A stretch of 16,934 bases of DNA from contig CAZRBG010000092.1 of assembly GCA_964598225.1 (NCBI GenBank), positions 1-16,934 of the forward strand, read 5' to 3'. Each line of letters opens with the position of its first letter. Positions within the stretch are counted from its first letter, which is position 1. The translations under genes and the position numbers were made by a program. This document shows, in pieces, positions 1-8,352 of the stretch. Below the pieces are notes generated by a model that did not search any database, was not told the origin of the DNA, and saw only the letters and a program-made list of their open reading frames with translations. Source of the stretch: SG8-4 sp964598225. GTDB lineage: Bacteria > Planctomycetota > Phycisphaerae > Sedimentisphaerales > Anaerobacaceae.

Positions 1-307
1 CCCCTGTCAAGCGAAAAAAACGAGCTTTTTCCACTTTATCGGCCTGGGCATAGTCTTTGTTGTCCGATACCCCTTTTGCCTTCATTCTCGGACCACTATT
101 TCTAAAGCTTACTCTGCACAGTATTTACAGACAGCGTTATCGGGTCTTTGTATCACTGAAATGGGGCATCGGTTTATCTCCAAAAGAGTCGGTTTCGCCG
201 GCCCGCCCTGCGAGCCGCGCGATGGGCTGCTGGTCAAGCACAATGTGCCAGCGACAAGCTGTCCATCTTAAGAGTGGTCACCTGTCCTTTCCGTTACAGC
301 AAGAAAG
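1..307. other. Gene-free left edge, nothing recognised
   Basis: This stretch lies downstream of the minus-strand beta-helix gene that ends at 308. The only open frame here (plus strand, 57-311) has no ribosome binding site, no recognisable family and an unnatural composition, so I do not call it. I see no convincing terminator for the minus-strand operon. At the very edge (about 4-9) the minus strand reads TTGACA, which could be a -35 box of a promoter leaving the window, but its -10 would lie outside and cannot be checked. Confidence 0.5.
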
Positions 308-3061
308 CTAATCGAACAGTCCTGGGTTATCGGTTATGGCAATCAGATCGATATGCATAGACTCCCTCGGTGCGAGTTTCAAAACATGTTCGCCTGCAGT
401 TAGTTCGAATCCCTCGAGACAGATAAGCGACATTTTGCTGTTGTGAGCGGTCATGGACCATGCCCATGATGCGGAGCTGCGCAACTGCGACCTGTCCAAT
501 GTTCCATTATCTATGGCGAAGTACAAGGAATCGTGAGAGCTGGCCGGCTCGTCGGATTTGACGCGAAGAAGCAGGAAATATTTGCCGGTTTTTGGGACAC
601 TGAATCGGTACTCTACGGGGATCTCTCTGGCAGGGCCACTCAGTAGGAGGCAGCTTTCTTTTGATGCCTCAGAATCGGTAACAATATCGTAAGTTTTCTT
701 GCTATCAGGTGTTTCCGCTTCAATGTATGTTACCCAAGTATCTTCGCTTGTCGGCTTGATTTCCGGGACCACATCGGTCTTGGCATAAACCATGACCGGT
801 CGGGAATAGCCGTTTTCCAGTCTGATTAAGAAGGCTCCTCGGTATAGCGTCTTTTCGGTCATTTTCTCGGGACGAAGGGTCACTGTGAATGTTATCGTAT
901 TGCCCGACGTCAGAATACTGGTTTTCGGGGTGACGTTGAACCAGTCGAACGCATCATTCTTGGCTATACGATAACGACTTGAGAACGCCCCACCTCGGAC
1001 CGTCGCCGAGACAGTCCCGGTCCGGGCCGATTCAACGTCCGATGCAGAAAATATCAACTGGCAGCGATCGAGCGTGACCGGGATCGGGCGTATTGGCAAA
1101 ACCAGGTCCGATCCTGCGGGGATGGCTCCCATGTCGGGCCTACCGTTTACACCGGGGGCAAAGTTGTCGATGGCTGCTCCACCGCCCACTCCATCCGATG
1201 TCCGGTGTAGGGCAAACAAGCCGGCGTCGGCGTCAACAAAATCAGGTCTTCCGACTATCCCATGCGCTTCGTCACCCGGCTTCCCCGTAGACAACAGGTT
1301 GTAGTCACATTCCGATTGCGGGCTTCTCTGACGTCCGGCAATAGCACTTCTGCCGGCAAAGATGTTGTTTTTCGCCACGATGCGGAGATTATGGCGAAGA
1401 TTCAGGTCGCGCGACTCGCCGTAGCAGGTGTTGTTGAAGATGAAAGACACGGCACTGGGACCATTGGCATGTGATGAGGTTTTGATAGTCTGCCCGGCCA
1501 AGCCCCGCTCATCGCCCATGTTCACCAGAAGATTGCGAAACACGTATGACGGACCCGACATACAACCCTGGATGCTTACGCCGCAGAGACAGCCCTCGAA
1601 CTTGTTGAGGAAGACTCTGACATTTGTCTGACCGCCGTCGATTTCGAGCGCATCATCGTTGGCGAAGCACATCATGTTGCCGTAAACGTCTCCGTCCCGG
1701 TCGAAGCCGCCGTCGAGATGGAAGTTCCCCGCGCCCTCGACCGCGTCGTTCCAGCGATGCTCGTCGCTGCCGATGAAGTCGTTATATCGCAAAACGGTCG
1801 ATCTGGATTTGTCCATACCCACGGCCTGCGGTCCGGCCGGGTGCGAGTAGTACCACGAATTCGCAGTGCTCACCGGGTCGTGGATGAAGCATCGCTCTAC
1901 CACGGTTCCGACGCTCTTGCTGACGAGGACCGCGCTATCCCAGTTGATTGCGCGGCCGGCTTCGGTGTAGTACTTGCCGTCACGGTCGAAACGTTGCGTG
2001 CCAATACGGCCCCAGCCGGAGATATCACAGTTCACGACTCTCACGTTTTCGCACCTGACGATACTGATGGCCTCTTTCAAACCGCCGCGTAAGGTAAGGT
2101 CTTCAAGCAAGATATACCCGGCCTTGTACAGTTCAATCAGCGGCCCCTTGCGGTCGTTCCGTAACACGAATCCCTTCTTAGCAGTTATTTTGATCCAGCC
2201 CTGGGGAGAGCCGGACTCCCGAACGTTGAGTTGTCCTGTGTAGGTTTCCTCATCGAGCATGATGGTTTTACTTACAGGAACCTGGCTGCTCCAGGTGCGC
2301 CATTCCTTTTGAGCCAGTACGTCTCCATTCGCAGCGGTTATTCTCAACTCATAAGGCGTGTCCTCATCGAGACTGACAATGCTGCCTCTGTACATGCCGT
2401 CTTCTTTAACGTACACGGGCGAATAAGCTTTCAGCCAGGAACCGTCCTTTTTGCGGTAGACCACGACCAGACCGTCTCGGCGTGGACTCCTGAAGTAGAA
2501 CGAACACGTATTGAAAAGCGGAACGATCTCAAACGGCTCTACATTCAATCTCACGTTTCCTCCGGCCTCCCGGTTCTTAATGAGATTCTCTTCTTGTTGT
2601 GTCAGCCGTTCGGCGAATTTGACATACTCGTAAGTGATCTGTTCTTCATTGCCAATGGCATAAAGACATGTTTCGACAGCCGCCGATCCCTTCCAATCAA
2701 ACCGGCTGCGGATGTCAAGGGCGTAGAGGCCGGGTCTGTCTATTTCAATCGCCACCCGCTTGTCATACGGTTCCTTGCGGATGAGTTTGACCGTCCCCCG
2801 GTCAGACACGGATGAAACCTTAACAACAAAGAAAGGCATCTTGTCAACGTCTATCGAGAATGTCTTACTGACGGTGATCCAGGCTGGGGACTCCCGTCCA
2901 TCTTCCAGGTGCAGTCTTCCGGTCTCCGTTGAGACCTTGCCCGGGGTCGACGCAAAGCGAGTCCACCCGCCCTCTGAGAAATCGTCAACGATTCCAGCGT
3001 AACCGGTGGCGACTGACATCGCCAGAGATATGATTGTGATAGATAGCACTCTATTCATCAT
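308..3061 (-). CDS. Secreted right-handed beta-helix protein with carbohydrate-binding-like C-terminus
   Basis: A 917-residue exported protein. Residues 1-22 form a signal peptide (hydrophobic core ITIISLAMSVA, likely cleavage near GYA/G). Residues 25-150 look like an all-beta N-terminal module, and about 172-260 resemble an FN3-like domain. Residues 275-660 form a parallel beta-helix with short repeats of the type 'VRVVNCDISG', 'VLRYNDFIG', 'VYGNMMCFAND', 'VFLNKFEG' and 'FIFNNTCYG', with many aligned Asn and Gly, as in polysaccharide lyases and glycosidases. Residues 700-790 look like an Ig/BACON-like sandwich. Residues 805-915 (from TYIEAETP to HIDLIAITDNP) resemble a galactose-binding-like carbohydrate module. 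No catalytic set can be assigned. The start is ATG ATG at 3061 or 3058; the AAAGGA upstream is 4 or 7 nt away, so 3058 is equally likely. It overlaps the end of the upstream nucleoside hydrolase gene by 8-11 nt, implying translational coupling. The beta-helix fold is fairly sure; the enzyme activity is unknown. Confidence 0.85.
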   Translation of the reverse strand: MMNRVLSITIISLAMSVATGYAGIVDDFSEGGWTRFASTPGKVSTETGRLHLEDGRESPAWITVSKTFSIDVDKMPFFVVKVSSVSDRGTVKLIRKEPYDKRVAIEIDRPGLYALDIRSRFDWKGSAAVETCLYAIGNEEQITYEYVKFAERLTQQEENLIKNREAGGNVRLNVEPFEIVPLFNTCSFYFRSPRRDGLVVVYRKKDGSWLKAYSPVYVKEDGMYRGSIVSLDEDTPYELRITAANGDVLAQKEWRTWSSQVPVSKTIMLDEETYTGQLNVRESGSPQGWIKITAKKGFVLRNDRKGPLIELYKAGYILLEDLTLRGGLKEAISIVRCENVRVVNCDISGWGRIGTQRFDRDGKYYTEAGRAINWDSAVLVSKSVGTVVERCFIHDPVSTANSWYYSHPAGPQAVGMDKSRSTVLRYNDFIGSDEHRWNDAVEGAGNFHLDGGFDRDGDVYGNMMCFANDDALEIDGGQTNVRVFLNKFEGCLCGVSIQGCMSGPSYVFRNLLVNMGDERGLAGQTIKTSSHANGPSAVSFIFNNTCYGESRDLNLRHNLRIVAKNNIFAGRSAIAGRQRSPQSECDYNLLSTGKPGDEAHGIVGRPDFVDADAGLFALHRTSDGVGGGAAIDNFAPGVNGRPDMGAIPAGSDLVLPIRPIPVTLDRCQLIFSASDVESARTGTVSATVRGGAFSSRYRIAKNDAFDWFNVTPKTSILTSGNTITFTVTLRPEKMTEKTLYRGAFLIRLENGYSRPVMVYAKTDVVPEIKPTSEDTWVTYIEAETPDSKKTYDIVTDSEASKESCLLLSGPAREIPVEYRFSVPKTGKYFLLLRVKSDEPASSHDSLYFAIDNGTLDRSQLRSSASWAWSMTAHNSKMSLICLEGFELTAGEHVLKLAPRESMHIDLIAITDNPGLFD

Positions 3062-4076
3062 TTATTCCTTTGATGCATTGACTTAATTTATAGTTCGATT
3101 TAATCAAATACCGATCGAAATCCGAGGCGACGTTCAATCCATCAATCCCTTCCGCAAATTCACCTATGATGTGGCGATTCGGATCGTCGGGACTGATGCG
3201 CCACATGTGAGTGCCATCCTCGAATATATGAAAATAACCCTGCGTTCTCAGCTTGAAGTAAGGTTTGTGGCCTTTGACCGCAACATAGACTGCAATCAGG
3301 TCGGCACTATGATGATAGTTGCGATTCCATCCTTTCAAAAATACATCGTATGCCTCGCGTACGGGGTCCGAACGTGAGCCTTCTGTTTCAAACAGAATCT
3401 TTCCGGTTGGAACGGCGTTGGCGAAACGTCCGCCGGTGGTAAAGATGATCTTTGTCGGCCAGTCATTGGTCACGTGTCGGACCGCTTCGGGATCTGGCTT
3501 GAAATTGCCCCACTTGCCTGGATTCTGTTCGAGAGGGTATCTTCCCCCCATGCAGACGAGATGTTTCACTTTCTTTGCCACCAGTTCCTTTCCGGATAAC
3601 GGGCTGTCCTTGTCGGCGTCGGTTCTCAGCAACCTGGAGAGATTGGTCAGATAACCGACAGTAACGATGACCACACTACTGTCGGTTTGTCCACTTAGAA
3701 CCTCTCGGTAAATCCGATTCGCATCAGGTGCATTTTCTCCCAGCCCGATGTCTTGAGGATACTTTTCCGAAATTGTCCTTGCATACCTGGAATTGCGGTA
3801 AACGCCCAAGGTCTTCACGTTGCCGATCGGGATATCGGGCCGGCCATAATACGTGTTGATCACGTCAATGGTAGGGGCCGACCACGGATTGAGGCTCGAA
3901 CTGATTGTCGCGAGGATTTCCGCATCGCCCCGGTCGGCAAAACCATGGAGCATTGCCAGAGCCCCCACGTCATCGACATCAGATTCCATATCGGTATCGA
4001 ATACAATCTTCGTCGGCCGGGCGACAGCCGGAAGAGAAAAGCAAAATAACGATAAAGCAACAAACACATTTCTCAT
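3051..4076 (-). CDS. Secreted nucleoside hydrolase-like protein (IUNH fold)
   Basis: A 341-residue member of the inosine/uridine-preferring nucleoside hydrolase superfamily, which hydrolyses N-glycosidic bonds of ribonucleosides using a Ca2+ bound by an N-terminal Asp cluster. The sequence shows a signal peptide (residues 1-19, ending PAVA/RP). It also has the metal motif FDTDMESDVDD (D27, D29, D33, D35, D36), the 'VTVGYLTNLSRLL' strand-loop, 'MGGRYP', 'NFKPDPEAV' and the C-terminal 'HHSADLIAVYVAV' segment that supplies the late Asp ligand. The spaced DTDM-x-x-D-x-DD form belongs to an exported, mostly uncharacterised branch rather than to the cytosolic RihA/B/C type. It sits between two beta-helix protein genes, which suggests cleavage of an extracellular glycoside rather than nucleotide salvage. 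It starts about 41 nt after the stop of the upstream beta-helix gene and its end overlaps the next gene. The ribosome binding site is weak (AAAGTGATAATAAA). Family call is firm; substrate is inferred. Confidence 0.88.
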   Translation of the reverse strand: MRNVFVALSLFCFSLPAVARPTKIVFDTDMESDVDDVGALAMLHGFADRGDAEILATISSSLNPWSAPTIDVINTYYGRPDIPIGNVKTLGVYRNSRYARTISEKYPQDIGLGENAPDANRIYREVLSGQTDSSVVIVTVGYLTNLSRLLRTDADKDSPLSGKELVAKKVKHLVCMGGRYPLEQNPGKWGNFKPDPEAVRHVTNDWPTKIIFTTGGRFANAVPTGKILFETEGSRSDPVREAYDVFLKGWNRNYHHSADLIAVYVAVKGHKPYFKLRTQGYFHIFEDGTHMWRISPDDPNRHIIGEFAEGIDGLNVASDFDRYLIKSNYKLSQCIKGINDE

Positions 4077-4117
4077 TTTATTATCACTTTCGACTAAAAT
4101 CTTCTCCGTATGATTAT

Positions 4118-7100
4118 TTACTCACTGCGCCAATCCGGCATTCTCACCGCGGTTATCTCCACCGGCCAGGTTGCACGCGACGCGGATTCATATAAGCCGA
4201 TGCGTTTGAATGGAATCGGCTTAAAGCACATCGTCTGAAAGAGCCTGGCATCATTGCGCAGACGAAAGTCCCCGTTTTCTGCATCTACAAAACCTGGATC
4301 CTCCTCGAATACGCCGTTTTGAAACTGGTCGATATTAGCGGTCTGTGTGGCCACCATGCCGCATTTATAGAAGACATTGCGCCAAAGATGGTTTATGCCC
4401 GGCTCTACGAGCATGGTCGCAATCTGAGGATAGCGGGAAAGGTAGAGTTTGTTTTGATAGAAGCCTGCCGGCCTTTGGCCATCGCGCAGTGCGGTCCACA
4501 CGCTGTTGCCCCGGCGCCAGCCTCCGCTTATTCCCTGCTTGCAGTCTATGAAGGCATTGTTGTCTATAAGGTTGTCGCGACCGCTATTCATTTGTATGGC
4601 ACCGAAATTACCGTTTGCGCAGCGGCAGAAGACATTTCCATAGACCAGCATACCGCTTATCGCGTCGTCGAAGCGGATCGCGGCCTGGCCGTGTACGGAA
4701 GCCTCGGTGCCGGTCTTGCCTATATCGTGCAGATAGTTATGGCGGAATATCACGCCTCGATAGGTCGGATTGCGAAACAGTTCCATCGCTCCCTGGTCAT
4801 CCGATTCCTGGACCATGCTGTGGACTTCGTTGAACTCTATTAGATGGTCGTTACCCTCGATTCGCATGGCACTGCTGGGTCCGTTATACATCAGGTTGTG
4901 AGCCACCCGGTGCCCGACGCCCTCCAACTGGATCGCAGGAGTGTATGTCCGATCAATGCGCCCGAACTCATGTATCCGGCAATTCTCCACAATATGACCG
5001 CCCGGCGTCAACGTGGCGCGGTCTCCGCCGATGACTTCGGTCGCCCGCCTGCCTATCGTGTGAACATCGCAACCGATGAGCCGATTTTCCTTTCCGCCGT
5101 GGATCATGACGCCGTTACCCGCCATACGGCTGACCGTGCATCCGATCAGCGAGAAGTTAGTGCAGTCTTTCGCCACGATGCCGTTGTATCTTGCAAGGTC
5201 GAAATGCAGCCCTTCGATGCGAACATTTGAGACCTTGTTCATGCTTATCATGGGTGTCGAGAGCATCCCGATCTCGACAACGGATGTGTCGAGTTCGGAC
5301 GGCGGGTACAAATAAAGGATGCCTGTCTTACGCTCAAGATACCACTCGCCCGGGACGTCTATTTCTTCGAGCAGATTAAAGGCGTAATACTGAATCCCCT
5401 GCCTGGTGCTCATGCCGCGACCGCCGTAATTGTATGGTTCGGCCGTGGTCAGGGTCTTTTTCGACGGATCGATCTTGCCGATCTTGATCGTCGCATCGGC
5501 CCACAGGAAATGAAAATAGCCGAACAGCCATCCATCGCTTGCATTGATCCAGCGTTCATGCCGATCCGAGTCATACTCGAACACGGAAGGCTCGCCGGAA
5601 GATTTTGATCCGGCTTGGATCAGCTTTCTAATGCCGACGAATCCCTCATTCGGCCACCGTGCAAGAGTCATGGCAGCACCATCGACATAGAGCTCCAGTG
5701 TGGGCGGCGACTGCGGCTGGGCAAAACCGCGAACCTTGAGTTGACCATAATCGGTAATGCCATGGGCCTTGAGATCGCACTGTTTTACTTTGCCTCTGGA
5801 CCGAAGCGGCAGACGCCGGAGTATCGCGTTGTCGGTAACCGGTTCAAAGCCGGACAGGCGGCGGCCGCCGTAGAAGACTGCTGTTCCCTTCTTCTGCGCC
5901 CGGTAAATGACAGGCCCGGTGACGCTGGCGGAATCTTCAGGGTCGAGCACCAATGATTCTCGCACATCATATCGACCGGGCATAACCGTAACTGCTATTG
6001 CACCTTCGATGCCCTGCCTTCTCATAGCACGCATCTCATCTCGTGCTCGGGCAAGGGTGGCAAATGGATGCCGCATCGAACCGGAATTGGAATCATCACC
6101 TTCAGTTGACACGAACACCTCTGCTGCGGGCACTCCTAGATCTCGAACTTCTGTTTGAGTAAGGTTTGCACGGCAAGCTTCAGGGCCCTTCGAAGCAGCC
6201 TCAAGTTCATTGGCGCATACCGTTGCTTCGGTGCGATGAACAGCGGGGTAAGACTCCTTTTTTGCTATGTCGAGATACGTAGTTCTTGCCGCGCTGCGAT
6301 TGCCTTGCTGCAGGTAACTCTGGGCTATTCGCAAATGAGCATAGCTTCTGAAATGGGCTGGAGCATCCGTCGAGTGAACAAGCTCTCGGCACAGATTCCG
6401 CACCTTATCATATCTGCCCCTGGCCCATTCGGAATTAACATCTACAAATGTCTTCTCCTGGTGAATCCGCTTCTTGGCATCCACAATTTCTTCGGATTCA
6501 ACAACTCCAAATGTGCCTTTGAGCCTTTCAAACTCCGCATCTACTTCGTCCGCGGTTAATGCACTACGGTATATCTTCACCTCATCAACGAGTCCCCAGT
6601 AATTTTGCCAACCACTGCCCACGGTCAATTGTCCGTCCAGGACGAAATCACCGTCAAAATAATCTGGTATCCTGTTGCCATCGGGGCAATATCCATTTAC
6701 ATAGACCCGAACAGATTTCTTCCGGCGGTTGCACACAAGGGCAATGTGAGACCATAAGTTCTCGCTTAATGGAATGCCCGAAGATCCGCCGGTAGATATG
6801 GCCTTTCCGGCTGAATTCTTGTAACAGAAATAATAGCTGAGATACCCCGTACCCTTAATATCAATTACAATATAGGCATCGGGGTACTTTCCAAAAGCAA
6901 AGAGCCGGCGCTGATTCTGAGTGCTGTCAATGCCGAACTTAATCGGTTTGAGCATTGCCATGAAAGTCCAGGATTCCTTGCCGAAGCGCATGTCTTCCGG
7001 AATCTTGGCTGTGACAACGCTTTTTGACGTCCCATTCATCATTGCAGCCCGGCCGACAGGCGACTCCACCCGGGCGGCGCCCACGGTCCCGTCAAGCCCG

Positions 7101-7255
7101 TTTCCGGTCAGGTCCCTTGCCTTTCCCGGTTCGCCCTGATCGAAGTTCCAGTAGACGAGCAAGTCGTTCGCGGCTACCGCGGGTGTTTGGACTATAGTCA
7201 TTAAGAACAACGAAGCGGCTGCTATCGCAAAAATGTCTGCACATCGCTTATTCAT
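4118..7255 (-). CDS. Secreted LamG + helical-repeat + beta-helix protein
   Basis: A 1045-residue exported protein and first gene of the minus-strand cluster. Residues 1-28 are a signal peptide ending TPAVA/AND. Residues 31-245 are a LamG/concanavalin-like domain ('LVYWNFDQGEPGKARDLTGN', 'HIALVCNRRKKSVRVYVNG', 'GLVDEVKIYRSALTADEV'). Residues 255-350 are alpha-helical and TPR-like ('YAHLRIAQSYLQQGNRSAA'). From about 378 the protein reads 'VFVSTEGDDSNSGSMRHPFA', the usual opening of DUF1565-type beta-helix proteins. A beta-sandwich insertion follows ('LELYVDGAAMTLARWPNEGF'), then beta-helix coils up to about 1020 ('VRIEGLHFDLARYNGIVAKD', 'NRLIGCDVHTIG', 'HRVAHNLMYNG'). The beta-helix plus sandwich layout resembles GH120-like and related planctomycete proteins, but I cannot verify catalytic residues. 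The ATG at 7255 has an AAAGGA 8 nt upstream. The roughly 200 bp upstream (7256-7458) must hold the operon promoter, but I find no convincing -35/-10 pair there. Confidence 0.87.
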   Translation of the reverse strand: MNKRCADIFAIAAASLFLMTIVQTPAVAANDLLVYWNFDQGEPGKARDLTGNGLDGTVGAARVESPVGRAAMMNGTSKSVVTAKIPEDMRFGKESWTFMAMLKPIKFGIDSTQNQRRLFAFGKYPDAYIVIDIKGTGYLSYYFCYKNSAGKAISTGGSSGIPLSENLWSHIALVCNRRKKSVRVYVNGYCPDGNRIPDYFDGDFVLDGQLTVGSGWQNYWGLVDEVKIYRSALTADEVDAEFERLKGTFGVVESEEIVDAKKRIHQEKTFVDVNSEWARGRYDKVRNLCRELVHSTDAPAHFRSYAHLRIAQSYLQQGNRSAARTTYLDIAKKESYPAVHRTEATVCANELEAASKGPEACRANLTQTEVRDLGVPAAEVFVSTEGDDSNSGSMRHPFATLARARDEMRAMRRQGIEGAIAVTVMPGRYDVRESLVLDPEDSASVTGPVIYRAQKKGTAVFYGGRRLSGFEPVTDNAILRRLPLRSRGKVKQCDLKAHGITDYGQLKVRGFAQPQSPPTLELYVDGAAMTLARWPNEGFVGIRKLIQAGSKSSGEPSVFEYDSDRHERWINASDGWLFGYFHFLWADATIKIGKIDPSKKTLTTAEPYNYGGRGMSTRQGIQYYAFNLLEEIDVPGEWYLERKTGILYLYPPSELDTSVVEIGMLSTPMISMNKVSNVRIEGLHFDLARYNGIVAKDCTNFSLIGCTVSRMAGNGVMIHGGKENRLIGCDVHTIGRRATEVIGGDRATLTPGGHIVENCRIHEFGRIDRTYTPAIQLEGVGHRVAHNLMYNGPSSAMRIEGNDHLIEFNEVHSMVQESDDQGAMELFRNPTYRGVIFRHNYLHDIGKTGTEASVHGQAAIRFDDAISGMLVYGNVFCRCANGNFGAIQMNSGRDNLIDNNAFIDCKQGISGGWRRGNSVWTALRDGQRPAGFYQNKLYLSRYPQIATMLVEPGINHLWRNVFYKCGMVATQTANIDQFQNGVFEEDPGFVDAENGDFRLRNDARLFQTMCFKPIPFKRIGLYESASRATWPVEITAVRMPDWRSE

Positions 7256-7458
7256 CAGCGGTTCCTTTGTATAATGCTGTTAATGATTACTGTCTTAAAG
7301 TTGTGTAGTTGTAGGTTGCCATCCTACGTTCTCATTGAACTAAGTGAAGTCCTATTTTCTGCATGGCTTTCAAATAATACTCATATCTCGAAGCGTCCGA
7401 ATATTGACATTGGATATGCACGAGCCTCTGCAATACTTCAATCCATAACCCGCATCGC

Positions 7459-7836
7459 TCACCATCTATGAGCCAGGATAAGGCCAGTCTCATCGAGTTT
7501 ATGAAGAAGATCCCGGTTTTTCCTGGCAAGCTCTTTCAGCCTCCTCTTCTTGTAGGGTTTAATCTCAGCAACCTCCAAAACAATTCCCGCAAGCTCCGCG
7601 ACTTGCTCGTTGCCTGATGCTGCCAGCTTTCTAAGACGTGACATGTTCTTATCGGAGATGTGTGACTGAGCTAAGTAGTTAAAGATTTCGTCTGTTTGTT
7701 CAATTTCTTCCCTCTTTTGTTTGGGCAAAAGCGCACATTTCTTACAGACATGTGTTCGGTGACCTTTGCCGGAGAACGCCTCGTTCGGTTTTCGGTCGCC
7801 ACAGATTCTACAATAATGTCCGCGACGCTTGTTCAT
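7459..7836 (-). CDS. Small Zn-ribbon-like protein of unknown function
   Basis: A 125-residue basic protein. The N-terminus has two CxxC knuckles (C9-x2-C12 and C31-x2-C34) in the setting 'MNKRRGHYCRICGDRKPNEA' and 'SGKGHRTHVCKKC', which should bind one zinc ion. The remainder is alpha-helical and highly charged, with segments rich in Lys/Arg ('KPYKKRRLKELARKNRD'). From memory this conserved opening recurs as a short stand-alone protein in planctomycetes and some other bacteria, with no assigned function. I place the start at 7836 because the conserved part begins there and a GAGAAG lies 3 nt upstream. The frame is open further to 7992, and an intermediate ATG occurs at 7872, but those added residues (MTHFPTFG...) have no family-like character. 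The ATG at 7992 overlaps the stop of the transposase remnant (ATGA), which I take to be accidental. A nucleic-acid or ribosome-associated role is only a guess from charge. Confidence 0.7.
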   Translation of the reverse strand: MNKRRGHYCRICGDRKPNEAFSGKGHRTHVCKKCALLPKQKREEIEQTDEIFNYLAQSHISDKNMSRLRKLAASGNEQVAELAGIVLEVAEIKPYKKRRLKELARKNRDLLHKLDETGLILAHRW

Positions 7837-7988
7837 GATCTTCTCGGGATAATCATACAAGATTACGCTATTCATTTTGCGTGTCTCAAAGACGAATTTC
7901 AAGAGAAAAAGCACCATCTCTCGTCGACAAGGGCAAGCGACAGAGAATTGTTTTACGTTTTTGACAGAGCCGAATGTTGGGAAGTGAG

Positions 7989-8212
7989 TCATGATATTGG
8001 TAAGGCTTTTTTGCGTTCACTGAACCTTTGGTGGCAAACGTTACAGTACAATCGGCGGATGGCCTTATCCTTTCCCATGTGTTCGGCCACCGATAGATTG
8101 CCGGCACCAAACTGGTTGAAAGATGCACAGTCGGGGTTGGGGCAGGCGAAATACTTAAGGGGAAAAGCCCTCCGGGAGACTCTTCGCTGATTGGTTTTCG
8201 TCGCTTAGGCAT
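7989..8212 (-). pseudogene. Truncated, frameshifted N-terminal fragment of an IS transposase
   Basis: Reading the minus strand from the ATG at 8212 gives 'MPKRRKPISEESPGGLFPL'. A one-base shift inside the run CTTTTCCCCTTAAG (about 8156-8169) continues into 'KYFACPNPDCASFNQFGAGN', then 'LSVAEHMGKDKAIRRLYCNV' and 'CHQRFSERKKALPIS', followed by a TGA at 7989-7991. With the shift repaired it is about 74 residues. It carries a C-x4-C ... C-x2-C zinc-binding head typical of the N-terminus of IS1-like or unclassified transposases, which normally go on to a helix-turn-helix and catalytic domain. That remainder is missing. The fragment ends inside one arm of a 14-bp inverted repeat (7989-8002), so it is probably the residue of an internally deleted element. 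The alternative, a short intact zinc-finger protein made by frameshifting, is less likely. Confidence 0.6.
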
Positions 8213-8312
8213 CGGCGGCCTCCTTGCCAATCTTGGTTATCTAACACATCACAGATCGGCAAAAAGGTGCCAAATCGGCCAATTTCAGCGTTTGTTTTTA
8301 CCAATATCATGA
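7989..8312. mobile_element. Possible internally deleted IS / MITE-like element with 14-bp terminal inverted repeats
   Basis: The plus-strand sequence TCATGATATTGGTA at 7989-8002 is found again as its exact reverse complement TACCAATATCATGA at 8299-8312. The repeats enclose 296 bp that contain the transposase N-terminal remnant, transcribed from right to left. I do not see an obvious target-site duplication directly outside the arms. A second, imperfect copy of the right arm (TACCAAATATCACGAG) lies at 8318-8333. The element boundaries are therefore tentative; nested or repeated ends are possible. Confidence 0.4.
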
Positions 8313-8333
8313 GGCTCTACCAAATATCACGAG
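8299..8333 (+). repeat. Imperfect tandem copies of the inverted-repeat arm
   Basis: TACCAATATCATGAG (8299-8313) and TACCAAATATCACGAG (8318-8333) are near-identical apart from one inserted A and one substitution, and begin 19 nt apart. The first copy is also the mirror of 7989-8002. They could be duplicated transposon ends or binding sites for the element's transposase. Confidence 0.5.
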
Positions 8334-8352
8334 AGTGGCCAAATCTGTCAAG

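Noticed and set aside
57..311. 84-codon plus-strand frame at the left edge
   Set aside because: No ribosome binding site, no recognisable motif, composition of a chance frame.
7837..7992. N-terminal extension of the Zn-ribbon protein (start at 7992, ATGA overlap with the transposase relic)
   Set aside because: The conserved part begins at MNKRRGHYC (7836); the added residues look non-coding and would start in a mobile-element arm.
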